A stretch of DNA of 64,000 nucleotides from Myxococcus eversor (GCF_010894455.1 NZ_JAAIXY010000003.1:1-64000); one strand, 5' to 3'. Positions 54,477-63,046 are shown, numbered from the stretch's first letter. Notes: a model not told the origin generated them from the letters alone. Program-made: numbers and translations.

Positions 54477-55807
54477 AAGTGCTGACGCTGCGTGACCTGA
54501 GCAGGGTGGATAGTCTGCACTTCTCCTTTGCTGGAGCCTACGACCCGAGGAACGGGTTGAAGCGCGAAGTGGCTCCCTTCCTTGATGCTCTTGAAGAGAG
54601 CGCCAACGGGTGGATGCCGACTTTCGTCAAGTCGAGTCGCACTCGGAAATACTCCCGAGATGCGGTGTGGCGAGCGATGGAGGAGCGCCGCACTGAATAC
54701 GGAACGATCATCGGGCTTGTCCGTTCGGAGAATCCCAGCGTGTCGCTGGTGCTCAATCTCGGGCCGGAGGACGAACAGGCCATGTTGTGGGTCAGCATCA
54801 GTGTGCAGCCACTCTCAGTCTTCGCTGACGTGGAGACCTGTCGTGGTTTTGTGGCAGCGGCCCGTGCTTGGACCTCCCTGTATCCTTCGGATTATGCCGC
54901 AGCACACAGCCTTGCCGACCTGAGCCTCGCGGGCGCTCCTTCCTTCGGTCGTGACGATGCGACACGGCGGCGGGACGGGTTCGACAAGATTTATGAGCTG
55001 TGCTGGCTGAACGTCTTCGGCCCCAAGCTCGTAGAAAGCGTAGGTCGTGAGCGGATGCTCTCGACGCCTGCGCACCTCGTGGAGGAACTCCCCAATGGCG
55101 CCGTCCTGTTGGTGCTGCGCCCCACTGCCGCTGACTTCGATAGTGACGAGGCGCGTGTCGCGCAGGCCCGCGCCCATGTCCACCTGAGGCCGGACCTCGA
55201 CTTCGACACAGTGCTGCGCACGCTGAGGGAGCGCAGCGCCGCACTCGTCCCCGTCGAGCCGCGCTTCCACCCTGACGTGGCGCCGCTCTTGAATCGGCTT
55301 CCGGACGAGTTCGGTATCAGCGAGCGGCAACAGAAGATCGCCGAACTCAACGCCTTCCGGCCACCCGAGCCGGAGGAGTGGCTCCCTGCCGCCCTTCCAT
55401 CGGACGTGGAGAATCCGGAGCGCGTCCTCACTTCCTATGGAGACCTGTCCGAGGGCCTCGTGGCAGCGCTGCACACCAAGCTGCCCTCCATCATGGATGA
55501 AACGCCTGAGTCCCTCACGGACCTGGACTTCTACTTCTGGAGGGAGAACTTCCCAGAGCGGTACACGCGCGAACTCATCGACAGTCACACCGCTCCGGCG
55601 TTAGGGGCCTACCTGGGAGACGTGTTGGTGCGACGGTTGGGCGGGACGTGGGTGCTGCGCAAGAAGAGGGAGGAGTCCCAGGTGCGGGTGGGCAAGCGCG
55701 TCTGGCTGCCGTTCCTCCGCGCCCGCCGGCACATGCAGTCCCGCCAGTCGCTACTCGACTACTCGCTCACCCAGTTCTTCCGTGAGGCAGAGCGGTACCG
55801 GGGCTGA
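54473..55807 (+). CDS. Probable immunity protein of the lipoprotein toxin
   Basis: The 444-residue cytoplasmic protein has no signal peptide. Its start overlaps the toxin-candidate stop by 4 bp (ATGA). Two parts are visible. The N-terminal ~240 residues carry TLRDLSRVDSLHFSFAGAYD and a mixed alpha/beta domain like Imm52-type immunity proteins. The C-terminal ~190 residues hold LLNRLPDEFGISERQQKIAE and the basic FLRARRHMQSRQSLLDYSLT. This could be a fusion of two immunity-type domains or of an immunity domain with an unrelated module. The first ~600 bp have visibly lower GC than neighbouring genes, continuing the shift seen at the toxin tip. Family assignment is tentative. Confidence 0.65.
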   Translation: MKVLTLRDLSRVDSLHFSFAGAYDPRNGLKREVAPFLDALEESANGWMPTFVKSSRTRKYSRDAVWRAMEERRTEYGTIIGLVRSENPSVSLVLNLGPEDEQAMLWVSISVQPLSVFADVETCRGFVAAARAWTSLYPSDYAAAHSLADLSLAGAPSFGRDDATRRRDGFDKIYELCWLNVFGPKLVESVGRERMLSTPAHLVEELPNGAVLLVLRPTAADFDSDEARVAQARAHVHLRPDLDFDTVLRTLRERSAALVPVEPRFHPDVAPLLNRLPDEFGISERQQKIAELNAFRPPEPEEWLPAALPSDVENPERVLTSYGDLSEGLVAALHTKLPSIMDETPESLTDLDFYFWRENFPERYTRELIDSHTAPALGAYLGDVLVRRLGGTWVLRKKREESQVRVGKRVWLPFLRARRHMQSRQSLLDYSLTQFFREAERYRG

Positions 55808-55843
55808 TCTGGCACTGCCACTCCTCGCCGGGTCGAGCAGGAA

Positions 55844-56650
55844 TCACGCGTCGGAGTGACGCGCTGCCTCGGCCGCGGCCTTGCGCAACAGCTCCCCCGT
55901 CGCCGCGTCCGCCGGGAAGAACGACTCAATCGCCAACTCCGCCAGGGTGATGTCCACCGGCGTGCCGAACACTGTCGTCGTGCCGATGAAGGACAGGACA
56001 CCTCTCGGTGTCTGGATTCGCAGAGGCACCACCACGCCCGCGTAGTCCGGCTCCGCCGAACTGCTCGGAGCCCCCATCGCGCGCAGCTCGTCGAGCAGCG
56101 CCATCAGCGTCACGTCCGCCGTGCTCGACACCTGTCGCTGCAGCCGCGTCAGCACGTGCGCGCGCCACTGCTCCAGGTTGAGGATGCGCCGGCCTAAGCC
56201 CTCTGGATGCAGGCTCAGCCGCAGCACGTTGATGGGAGGCTGGAGCAGCTCCACGGGCACACCCTCCAACAACACGCCCACCGCGCGGTTGGCCGTGACG
56301 AGCTGCCAGTGCCGGTCCACCGCGAGCGCGGGATAGGGCTCGTGTCCGGAGAGCACCAGCTCCACCGCCTCGCGCGCCGCGCCCATCCTCGGCCCATCCA
56401 GCTCGTTCTCCGAATAGACCGGTGCGAAGCCCGCGGCCACCAGCAACGCGTTGCGCTCGCGCAGCGGCACGTCCAGCTCCTCGGCCAGATGCAGCAGCAT
56501 GTCCCGGCTCGGAGTGGAGCGCCCCGTCTCCAGGAAGCTCACGTGCCTCGCCGACACGTCCGCGCGGCATGCCAAATCGAGCTGACTCAAGCTGCGGCGC
56601 TGACGCCACTCCCGCAGCAACTCTCCCACCGGACGGCTCGGCATCATCAT
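55844..56650 (-). CDS. XRE-family regulator with MmyB-like sensor domain
   Basis: The 268-residue protein has an N-terminal helix-turn-helix (about 10-65, LSQLDLACRADVSARHVSFLETGRS) and the MmyB-like ligand-binding domain common in actinobacterial and myxobacterial regulators (NALLVAAGFAPVYSE, PYPALAVDRHWQLVTANRA). Three consecutive ATG codons begin it; the first, at 56650, is used. It is divergent from the small membrane protein at 56784, its likely target, and its last ~200 bp are duplicated on the far side of the toxin module. Its stop lies 36 bp from the end of the convergent immunity gene. Confidence 0.9.
   Translation of the reverse strand: MMMPSRPVGELLREWRQRRSLSQLDLACRADVSARHVSFLETGRSTPSRDMLLHLAEELDVPLRERNALLVAAGFAPVYSENELDGPRMGAAREAVELVLSGHEPYPALAVDRHWQLVTANRAVGVLLEGVPVELLQPPINVLRLSLHPEGLGRRILNLEQWRAHVLTRLQRQVSSTADVTLMALLDELRAMGAPSSSAEPDYAGVVVPLRIQTPRGVLSFIGTTTVFGTPVDITLAELAIESFFPADAATGELLRKAAAEAARHSDA
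55850..56052. repeat. Right direct repeat of the toxin island (inside regulator gene)
   Basis: This is the 3' end of the intact regulator gene. It matches 50430-50634 in the same orientation. The two copies enclose 5.2 kb containing exactly the three overlapping genes of the toxin-type module. The left copy is broken by a 2-bp deletion while this copy keeps the full reading frame. Confidence 0.85.
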
Positions 56651-56783
56651 GCCCCTGACACTAGGAACGCGGGGGAAGCGCTCCAATTACCTCGCACGTA
56701 ATCGACTTCAAATCCCCCGGCGCGCAATTTGTGTCTCACACGGCGGCCGGATTCTCCGGCGCCGCTCTCCCAAGGACACCTCC

Positions 56784-57188
56784 ATGAGCGCCATTCCCGC
56801 TTCCCGCACCCTGCTGGGCCACGTCCTGCTCGCCGACGGTCTCATCAGCGGCGCCACCGGGGCCCTGATGTTCTTCGCCGCGGGGCCCTTGAGTGACTTC
56901 CTGGGCCTGCACGTCACGCTGCTGCGCTCGGCGGGCCTCAGCCTGCTGCCCTTCGCCGCGCTGCTCGTCTTCCTGGCCATGCGCCCGCTCGTCCACCGGG
57001 CGCTCGTCTGGGCCGTCATCGTCGCCAACGTGCTGTGGACGGTGGACAGCTTCGTCCTGCTCGCCTCGGGCTGGGTGCAGCCCACCATTTGGGGGCAGGC
57101 CTTCACCCTGGTGCAGGCCATCGCCGTGGCGGGCTTCACCTGCCTCGAACTGATGGCCGTCAAGCAGGCCCGCGTGGTGCCCGCCTGA
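56784..57188 (+). CDS. Four-helix integral membrane protein
   Basis: The 134-residue protein has four predicted membrane segments (about 12-32, 43-63, 74-94, 104-124) with almost no loops. From LLGHVLLADGLISGATGALMF to LAMRPLVHRALVWAVIVAN it resembles small SPW/DoxX-like or hypothetical membrane proteins, but no family is certain. It is divergent from the MmyB-like regulator, a common pairing in which the regulator represses the membrane gene. The ATG at 56784 follows AAGGAC; the longer upstream reading lacks a ribosome binding site. Confidence 0.78.
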   Translation: MSAIPASRTLLGHVLLADGLISGATGALMFFAAGPLSDFLGLHVTLLRSAGLSLLPFAALLVFLAMRPLVHRALVWAVIVANVLWTVDSFVLLASGWVQPTIWGQAFTLVQAIAVAGFTCLELMAVKQARVVPA

Positions 57189-57237
57189 AGCGCTTCACAC
57201 AACACCCGCGCCTGGAAGCGGCGCGGCGCTCGACGAC

Positions 57238-57756
57238 TCAGAGCGCCTTGCGGACCGCTTCCAGCGCGGCGTCGTAGTCCGGCTCGTGCATCATCTCCGG
57301 GACGATTTCCCGGAAGACGACGCGGCCGTCCCGCCCCACCACGAAGGTGCTGCGCGCCAAGAGGCCCAGCTCCTTCATGAACAGGCCGTACTTCCGGGCG
57401 AACTCGCGGTTCTTGTAGTCCGACAGCACCGCGACGTTGTTGATGCCCTCGGCCGCGCTGAAGCGGTTGAGGGCGAAGGGCAAATCGAGGCTCAGGTACC
57501 AGACCTTCACGTCCGGCCCCATGTCCGTCGCCTGCTTGTTGAACATGCGCAGCTGGATGGCGCAGACCTTGGTGTCCACGCTGGGCGCCACGCTCAACAC
57601 CACCACCTGCCCCTTCAGCTCCGACAGCTGGTGGGACTCGAAGAACCCCTTGAACACGGTGAAGTCAGGCGCGACGTCGCCCACCTGCACCTGTCCATCC
57701 CCCTCCAGCGTCACCGGCTGTCCCCGGTAGGTGACCTGGTACTTGAACTCGGCCAT
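57238..57756 (-). CDS. tpx: Thiol peroxidase (Tpx), one-cysteine variant
   Basis: The 172-residue protein has the complete Tpx peroxiredoxin pattern, with peroxidatic C65 in PSVDTKVCAIQ and the LPFALNRF segment. In most Tpx proteins a second, resolving cysteine follows that segment (RFCGAEG). Here the position is serine (S100) and the protein contains no other cysteine. It should therefore act as a 1-Cys enzyme, resolved by an external thiol. It reduces hydrogen peroxide and alkyl hydroperoxides in the cytoplasm. The next gene on the same strand (ROK kinase) ends 18 bp upstream of its start. Confidence 0.92.
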   Translation of the reverse strand: MAEFKYQVTYRGQPVTLEGDGQVQVGDVAPDFTVFKGFFESHQLSELKGQVVVLSVAPSVDTKVCAIQLRMFNKQATDMGPDVKVWYLSLDLPFALNRFSAAEGINNVAVLSDYKNREFARKYGLFMKELGLLARSTFVVGRDGRVVFREIVPEMMHEPDYDAALEAVRKAL

Positions 57757-57774
57757 GAATCCGCGCTCCTCTCA

Positions 57775-58707
57775 TCACGCGGCCAGCAACGCCGCACCAA
57801 TGAGGCCGCTGTCGTCACCGAGCTCCGCGTCGGCGATGAGCAACCCCTCGCGGGACGTCTGGGACGCCCACGCCCGCACACCCTCCAGCACCCGGCGCCG
57901 CATGCCGGGGCAGTGGTTCAACACCCCACCTCCCAGGATGAGTCGCGCCGGGTTCAACACCGTCACCTGGTTGGCCACCGCCAGCGCCAGGAACTGCGCG
58001 GCCCGCTCATACACCTCCCGAGCCGCCACGTCGCCTGCTTCCGCCGCCTGCTCCAGCGTCACCGGCGTCAGCTTCGAGGCGTCATTCCCCACCAGCTCCG
58101 CCAGTGCGGGCGAGCTCCCGGCCGCCAGCAGCTCGCGCGACTGCGCGATGAGGTTGTGCCCGCCGGTATACGCCTCCAGGCACCCCTGCTCGCCACAGCC
58201 GCAGCGCCGGCCGCCCGGCACCACCTTGATGTGGCCCAGCTCTCCCGCCACGCCGCCCGCGCCATCCAGCAGGTGTCCACCGGCGATGATGGCACTGCCC
58301 ACGCCCGAGCCCACGAAGACCACCAGCAAATCCTGGGCGCCACGCCCCGCGCCCGCGTGCAGCTCACCCCAGGCGGCGGCGGACAAATCATTCACCACCT
58401 TCACCTTCTGCCCCAGCCGGTCCGTGAGCAGTTGGCCCAGCGGCACGTTGCGCCAGCCCAGGTTGGGGGCGACCGACAGCACGCCGGAGTCCTTGTGAAT
58501 CTGCGCCGCCGCGCCGACTCCACAGCCGCCCACCACGACGCCCGCGGACTTCACCGCCTCGGACGCCGCTCGGGCAATCGTCTCCACCACTCCGGACGGG
58601 CTGCGCTCCTCCAGAGCCACCTTGGCCGATGCGAGCACCTTCCCCGCCGCGTCCACCACCGCGGCGCGGGCAAACGTTCCACCCAGGTCGATTCCAAGCG
58701 TCGCCAT
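57775..58707 (-). CDS. ROK-family glucokinase
   Basis: The 310-residue protein has an N-terminal phosphate loop IDLGGTFARAAVVD and VVNDLSAAAWGE with the catalytic aspartate. The ROK zinc motif CGCGEQGCLEAYTGG follows GELGHIKV, which supplies the zinc-binding histidine. Length and order fit glucokinases and N-acylhexosamine kinases; glucokinase is more likely. It phosphorylates glucose in the cytoplasm and is encoded beside the phosphoglucomutase/phosphomannomutase. The start at 58707 lies 15 bp after the FMN reductase gene, in one operon with it. Confidence 0.9.
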   Translation of the reverse strand: MATLGIDLGGTFARAAVVDAAGKVLASAKVALEERSPSGVVETIARAASEAVKSAGVVVGGCGVGAAAQIHKDSGVLSVAPNLGWRNVPLGQLLTDRLGQKVKVVNDLSAAAWGELHAGAGRGAQDLLVVFVGSGVGSAIIAGGHLLDGAGGVAGELGHIKVVPGGRRCGCGEQGCLEAYTGGHNLIAQSRELLAAGSSPALAELVGNDASKLTPVTLEQAAEAGDVAAREVYERAAQFLALAVANQVTVLNPARLILGGGVLNHCPGMRRRVLEGVRAWASQTSREGLLIADAELGDDSGLIGAALLAA

Positions 58708-58721
58708 GGCGGTGTCCTTTC

Positions 58722-59273
58722 TCAGCCCTTCACGCGGCCGAACAGCTCGGTGACCAGCGCTTCGACTTCCTTCTTCTTCGCCTCGTCCTTCAGCGTGCCC
58801 TCGGGCGTGAAGGCCTCCGCCGCCTTCGCCAGGTGCACCTGGTTGGGCAGCACCAGCGCGCCCACCGACGACATCACCTGACGCAGGTGAGGCTGCATGC
58901 GCGACGTGCCAAAGTTGCCGGGGCTCGCGCCCATGATGGCCGCCCACTTGCCCTGGAACAGCCGGCCCGGCGCGCGCGACGCCCAGTCGATGGCGTTCTT
59001 CAGGCCACCGGGAATGGACGAGTTGTACTCGGGGCTCGAGAAGAGGAAGCCCTGGGCCTTGCCCACCCGCTCGCGCAGCGCGACGACGGGCGCGGGAAGC
59101 CCCTGGGCCTCCACGTCACCGTCATAGAGGGGGATGCCGAGCGACTTGAGGTCCACGACATCGACCTCGGCCCCCAGCGCGCGGGCCTTCTCGACGCCCA
59201 CCGCCAGGAGCAGCTGGTTGAACCCACCGTTACGGAGACTTCCACTGATGGCGAGGATGCGAGGCGACGACAT
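58722..59273 (-). CDS. NADPH-dependent FMN reductase
   Basis: The 183-residue flavodoxin-like protein has the FMN phosphate loop SGSLRNGGFNQLLL and the conserved SSPEYNSSIPGGLKNAIDW motif of NADPH:FMN/quinone reductases (azoreductase/ChrR type). The ATG at 59273 lies 2 bp after the stop of the sugar-phosphate mutase gene. It likely reduces flavin or quinones in the cytoplasm; the physiological acceptor is unknown. Confidence 0.92.
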   Translation of the reverse strand: MSSPRILAISGSLRNGGFNQLLLAVGVEKARALGAEVDVVDLKSLGIPLYDGDVEAQGLPAPVVALRERVGKAQGFLFSSPEYNSSIPGGLKNAIDWASRAPGRLFQGKWAAIMGASPGNFGTSRMQPHLRQVMSSVGALVLPNQVHLAKAAEAFTPEGTLKDEAKKKEVEALVTELFGRVKG

Positions 59274-59275
59274 GC

Positions 59276-60646
59276 TCACCCACCCACTTCCTTCTGCACG
59301 CGGGCCACGGTGCCCTCGATGAGCTCCTGGATCTCCTTGAGGCGCTCTTGCGTGTTGGCCTCGAAGCGGAGGACGAGGATGGGCTGCGTGTTGGAGGCGC
59401 GGATGAGGCCCCAGCCGTCGGGGAACGTCACGCGCACGCCGTCCACGTCGATGATGTCGTGGCCCGCCGCGCGCAGCGTCTCCGTGGCGCGCTTGACCAT
59501 CTCGAACTTCTTCTCTTCCTTCGTGTCGAAGCGCAGCTCGGGGCTGGCGAACGTCTTGGGCACGTCGGAGAGCAGCTCGGACAGCTTCTGCTTCTCGTGG
59601 GTGAGAATCTCCAGCAGGCGCGCGGACGAGTACACCGCGTCGTCGAAGCCGAAGTATCGGTTCTTGAAGAAGATGTGGCCGCTCATCTCTCCGGCCAGCT
59701 CCGCGTGCTCCTCCTTCATCTTCGCCTTGATGAGGGAGTGGCCCGCCTTCCACATGATGGGCCTGCCGCCGCGCTTCGCGATATCGTCGTACAGCGTGTA
59801 GCTGCACTTCACCTCGCCGACGATGGCCGCGCCCGGGCTGTCCTTCAGCACGTAGCGGCTGAAGAGGACCATGATCTGGTCACCCCAGAGGATGTTGCCC
59901 TGGTCGTCGATGACGCCGATGCGGTCGCTGTCGCCGTCGTAGGCGATGCCCACCTCCGCCTTCTCGCGCTTCACCGCGGCGATGAGGTCCTGGAGGTTCT
60001 CCACCACCGTCGGGTCCGGGTGGTGGTTGGGGAACGTCGCGTCCATCTCACAGAACAGGGGCACGACTTCGAAGCCCATGCTCTCGAACAGCGGCACGGC
60101 GATGGCGCCACCGGTGCCGTTGCCCGCGTCGATGACGATCTTCATCCCCTTGCGGCCCACCTTCACCGTCTGCTTCACGAAGTGGTTGTACGGGGTGATG
60201 ATGTCGAACGGGGTGACGGTGCCGGGCGTGGCGGAGACTTCGAAGTCAGCGGCCTCGATGAGCTTTCGCAGCGCCTGGATTTCGTGGCTGTGGAAGGTCG
60301 TCTTCCCCGCGCCCACCTTGAAGCCGTTGTACTCCGGCGGGTTGTGGCTGCCGGTAATCATGGCCAGGCCATCCACCGGCAGGGTGTTGGCGGCGAAGTA
60401 GACCAGCGGCGTGGGGACGACGCCCACGTCGAAGACGTTGAGGCCGGTGGACGTGAGGCCCGCGCAGAGCGAGTCGCGGAAGCGGGTGGAGGACTCGCGG
60501 CAGTCGCGGCCCACGGCGATGAAGCGGCCGCCCTTGCGCCGGATGATGGTGCCCAGGCCCTTGCCCAAGAGCTCCACCACTTCGGCGGTGAGGTCCTTAT
60601 CGACCAGACCTCGGATGTCGTACTCGCGGAAGATATGCGCGTTCAT
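59276..60646 (-). CDS. Phosphomannomutase/phosphoglucomutase
   Basis: The 456-residue protein has four mutase domains: FREYDIRGLVDKDLT at the start, the phosphoserine loop ITGSHNPPEYNGFK with S100, the metal site YDGDSDRIG, the sugar-binding GEMSGHIFFKNRYFGFDDA and the C-terminal phosphate-binding VRVTFPDGWGLIRASNTQPILVLRFEA. It interconverts mannose-6-P/mannose-1-P or the glucose equivalents. With the ROK kinase downstream and the guanylyltransferase upstream it fits a route to GDP-mannose for surface polysaccharide. The ATG at 60646 is chosen over an extended reading that lacks a ribosome binding site. Confidence 0.93.
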   Translation of the reverse strand: MNAHIFREYDIRGLVDKDLTAEVVELLGKGLGTIIRRKGGRFIAVGRDCRESSTRFRDSLCAGLTSTGLNVFDVGVVPTPLVYFAANTLPVDGLAMITGSHNPPEYNGFKVGAGKTTFHSHEIQALRKLIEAADFEVSATPGTVTPFDIITPYNHFVKQTVKVGRKGMKIVIDAGNGTGGAIAVPLFESMGFEVVPLFCEMDATFPNHHPDPTVVENLQDLIAAVKREKAEVGIAYDGDSDRIGVIDDQGNILWGDQIMVLFSRYVLKDSPGAAIVGEVKCSYTLYDDIAKRGGRPIMWKAGHSLIKAKMKEEHAELAGEMSGHIFFKNRYFGFDDAVYSSARLLEILTHEKQKLSELLSDVPKTFASPELRFDTKEEKKFEMVKRATETLRAAGHDIIDVDGVRVTFPDGWGLIRASNTQPILVLRFEANTQERLKEIQELIEGTVARVQKEVGG

Positions 60647-60895
60647 GAAGGTGTCCCCGCCCTCGCGAAACCGGAGGGCATGACAGAGGGCGGCGGACTC
60701 TACACGAGCGCCAGGATTCCCGGCACCCGCCGACACAGGCGCGCAACCTGCTGAACTGAGGCCCTTCGGGGACCCTTCACAAGTCCCTGGGGTGCCAATC
60801 AACCCCCGGCCATGCCCGACTGTCGGGCAGGCGGCGGTCCGTGCTCCAGGGCCCCCAGCCCTCCCGGGACGCGGAGGGTGTCACGGGGGAGTCAC

Positions 60896-62845
60896 TCAGT
60901 GCGTGGTGACAGCCTCCAGGCCCCGGGACTCGAGGCTCCGGGTGACGGCGCCCTGGCGCACCCGCCCGCGCAGCTCCTGGGAGTGGCGCAGCCAGGAGGC
61001 GTTGAGCGGATCCAACGACAGGGCCTCCATGTAGCGCTCCAGCGCGGCGTCCAGCGAGCCTCGGGCCTCCAGCGCGTGCCCTTGAGTGAAGAGGGCCCGG
61101 GCCCGCGACTCGGCCAGGGGACGCGCGGCGAGGAAGGCCCGGCGCAGCACCTCCGCCTGCGTCTCCGTCAGGCCCGCGTCCAGGCAGCGCGCCACCCCCG
61201 CGAGGTTGCCTCGCGTGGCATCGAAGCCGGCGCGCGACACGGGCTCGCCCAGCACGCGTCCGGCCGCCTCCACGCGGCGCAGGAGCGACTCCAGCGCCTG
61301 ACGCTGGCCCAGCGGCAGCGCGCGCTGACGGAACAGGTTCAGCCGGCGCAGCGCGGCGCTCGCGCGGCGGCGCACCTGCTCGAAGTCCTCGTGCGGCAGC
61401 GCGCCCAGCAGGGCATACGGGTCCTTCGCCACGGCGGCCGCGCGAGACAGGAGCCGCGCCAGCTCCGCGTCCGGCACGGGCTCCGCGTCCAGCGCCCCCC
61501 GCGTCACGCCCACGCCCAGCGCGCGGCCCAGGAGCTCCCGCGCCGCCTCGCCCGCGAACTGGACATAGAGGCCCGACGCCCCGCCCCACGCCCGCGCCTC
61601 GTCGCGCGTCACGTGGCGGACCACGTCGCAGTCGCACGCCACCTTGCGGCCTCCCAGTGACAGCTCCACCGGGAGCTGCGAGGCCAGCTCCGGCAGCGGC
61701 CCCGACCACGTCGCGAAGAAACCGTCCACCGTCACGTCGCCCACGCGCACGGACACCAGCTCCGTGTCCGTCGCCAACCCCAGCCGCACGCCCAGCCCTC
61801 GCGGCGACTCCATGCTCGGCGGCTTCACCTCCGTCGGCGCGGCGTTGCCATGGGCCGCGTCGCGCAGCGCCACATGCAGCGGCGTGGCGCCATCCTCGGG
61901 GAGGATGTGCCCGAAGATGGAGACGCCGCCCTTCGACGTGCGCGTGCGCGACGGAAAAGAGGGCTCCAGCCGACCGATGCCCTGGCTCTCCAGCAGCGCC
62001 TCGCGGAAGGAGCGCGCGTCCGGGAAGCGCTCTCCGGGACGCTGGGCCAGCGCGCGCAGCAACACCGTGGAGAGCGCGGGAGGCACGCGCGGATTGAGCA
62101 CGTGCGGCTCCGTGGGAGAAATCCCGCCCACGCGGCCGAAGCCGAAGGGCAGCCTTCCAGTGGCCAGCAGGTAGCCCACCACGCCCAGGGCATACAGGTC
62201 CGTGCGCCCATCCACCGCGTCCCCCGCCCACTGCTCGGGCGCGAGAAAGGCGGGCGAGCCCACCACCATGCCGCACGCGCGCTCCTCCGGAGAGAGGCTG
62301 GCGGAGAGCACCGCCTGCGTGCCGAAGTCGAGCACCTTCACCTGCCGCTCACCGCGCGAGTCCCACGTCAGGATGAGGCTGTCCGCGGACAAGTCACCGT
62401 GCACCAGCCCTCGCGAGTGCGCGGTCTCCAGCGCGCACAGCGCCTGGGCCAGCAGCAGCACCACCTCCGCCGAGGCCAGCGGCATGGGCAGTCGCGAGAA
62501 GGGCTCGCCCTCCGCGTACTCCATCAACATGCAGGGCAGGCCACCGGGCCCCCGGCGCACGTCGAGCACGCGGGCCACGTGGCGGTGCTTCAGCGTGCGC
62601 AGCGCCCGGCCTTCCGCCTGGAAGCGCGCGCGAACGATGGGCTGGGCGGCCAGGTGCGGGTGCAGCACCTTCACCGCGAAGCGGTGGCCCGTGGGCTGGT
62701 GCTCGGCCAGGTACACCGTGCCGAGCGCTCCGGCTCCCAGCGACTGGCGCAGCACGAGCGGACCGTGACGCTGCCCCTCCAGCGAAGGCGCCCGGGGACA
62801 GCCCGTGCCCACCGGATGCTCCACCGCGCAGTGCCTGCATGCCAT
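60896..62845 (-). CDS. Ser/Thr protein kinase with PilZ-like and TPR regions
   Basis: The 649-residue protein begins with a short Cys-rich zinc-ribbon-like N-terminus (C3, C6, H10, C16). The Hanks-type kinase domain (about 28-300) has G-loop GAGALGTV (37-44), K59, catalytic loop HGDLSADSL with D151 but HGD instead of HRD, and D173-FG. Residues ~405-470 resemble a PilZ-type beta barrel (GDVTVDGFFATW, LPELASQLPVELSL, GLYVQFAG). The C-terminus carries helical repeats with a TPR-like end (GSLDAALERYMEALSLDPLNASW). It may link cyclic-di-GMP to phosphorylation. The PilZ ligand-binding arginines are not evident, so that part is tentative. Confidence 0.8.
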   Translation of the reverse strand: MACRHCAVEHPVGTGCPRAPSLEGQRHGPLVLRQSLGAGALGTVYLAEHQPTGHRFAVKVLHPHLAAQPIVRARFQAEGRALRTLKHRHVARVLDVRRGPGGLPCMLMEYAEGEPFSRLPMPLASAEVVLLLAQALCALETAHSRGLVHGDLSADSLILTWDSRGERQVKVLDFGTQAVLSASLSPEERACGMVVGSPAFLAPEQWAGDAVDGRTDLYALGVVGYLLATGRLPFGFGRVGGISPTEPHVLNPRVPPALSTVLLRALAQRPGERFPDARSFREALLESQGIGRLEPSFPSRTRTSKGGVSIFGHILPEDGATPLHVALRDAAHGNAAPTEVKPPSMESPRGLGVRLGLATDTELVSVRVGDVTVDGFFATWSGPLPELASQLPVELSLGGRKVACDCDVVRHVTRDEARAWGGASGLYVQFAGEAARELLGRALGVGVTRGALDAEPVPDAELARLLSRAAAVAKDPYALLGALPHEDFEQVRRRASAALRRLNLFRQRALPLGQRQALESLLRRVEAAGRVLGEPVSRAGFDATRGNLAGVARCLDAGLTETQAEVLRRAFLAARPLAESRARALFTQGHALEARGSLDAALERYMEALSLDPLNASWLRHSQELRGRVRQGAVTRSLESRGLEAVTTH

Positions 62846-63046
62846 GTTCGCCCACCGCCCCTGCCGCCCCGGAATGGGGCGGGCGGCGACGACACTGCAA
62901 CCCCCGTGCACCCCCGGCTTCGTCACCCACCGGACAGGACAACCTCCCGACGGGACGAGAACCCGGGGAAACCCGTTACCCACGAAGCGGAAGTTCTTTC
63001 AGCCCCCGGGTCGGAAGTTTCTCCAGCGCACACTGGGCGCCTGCGC

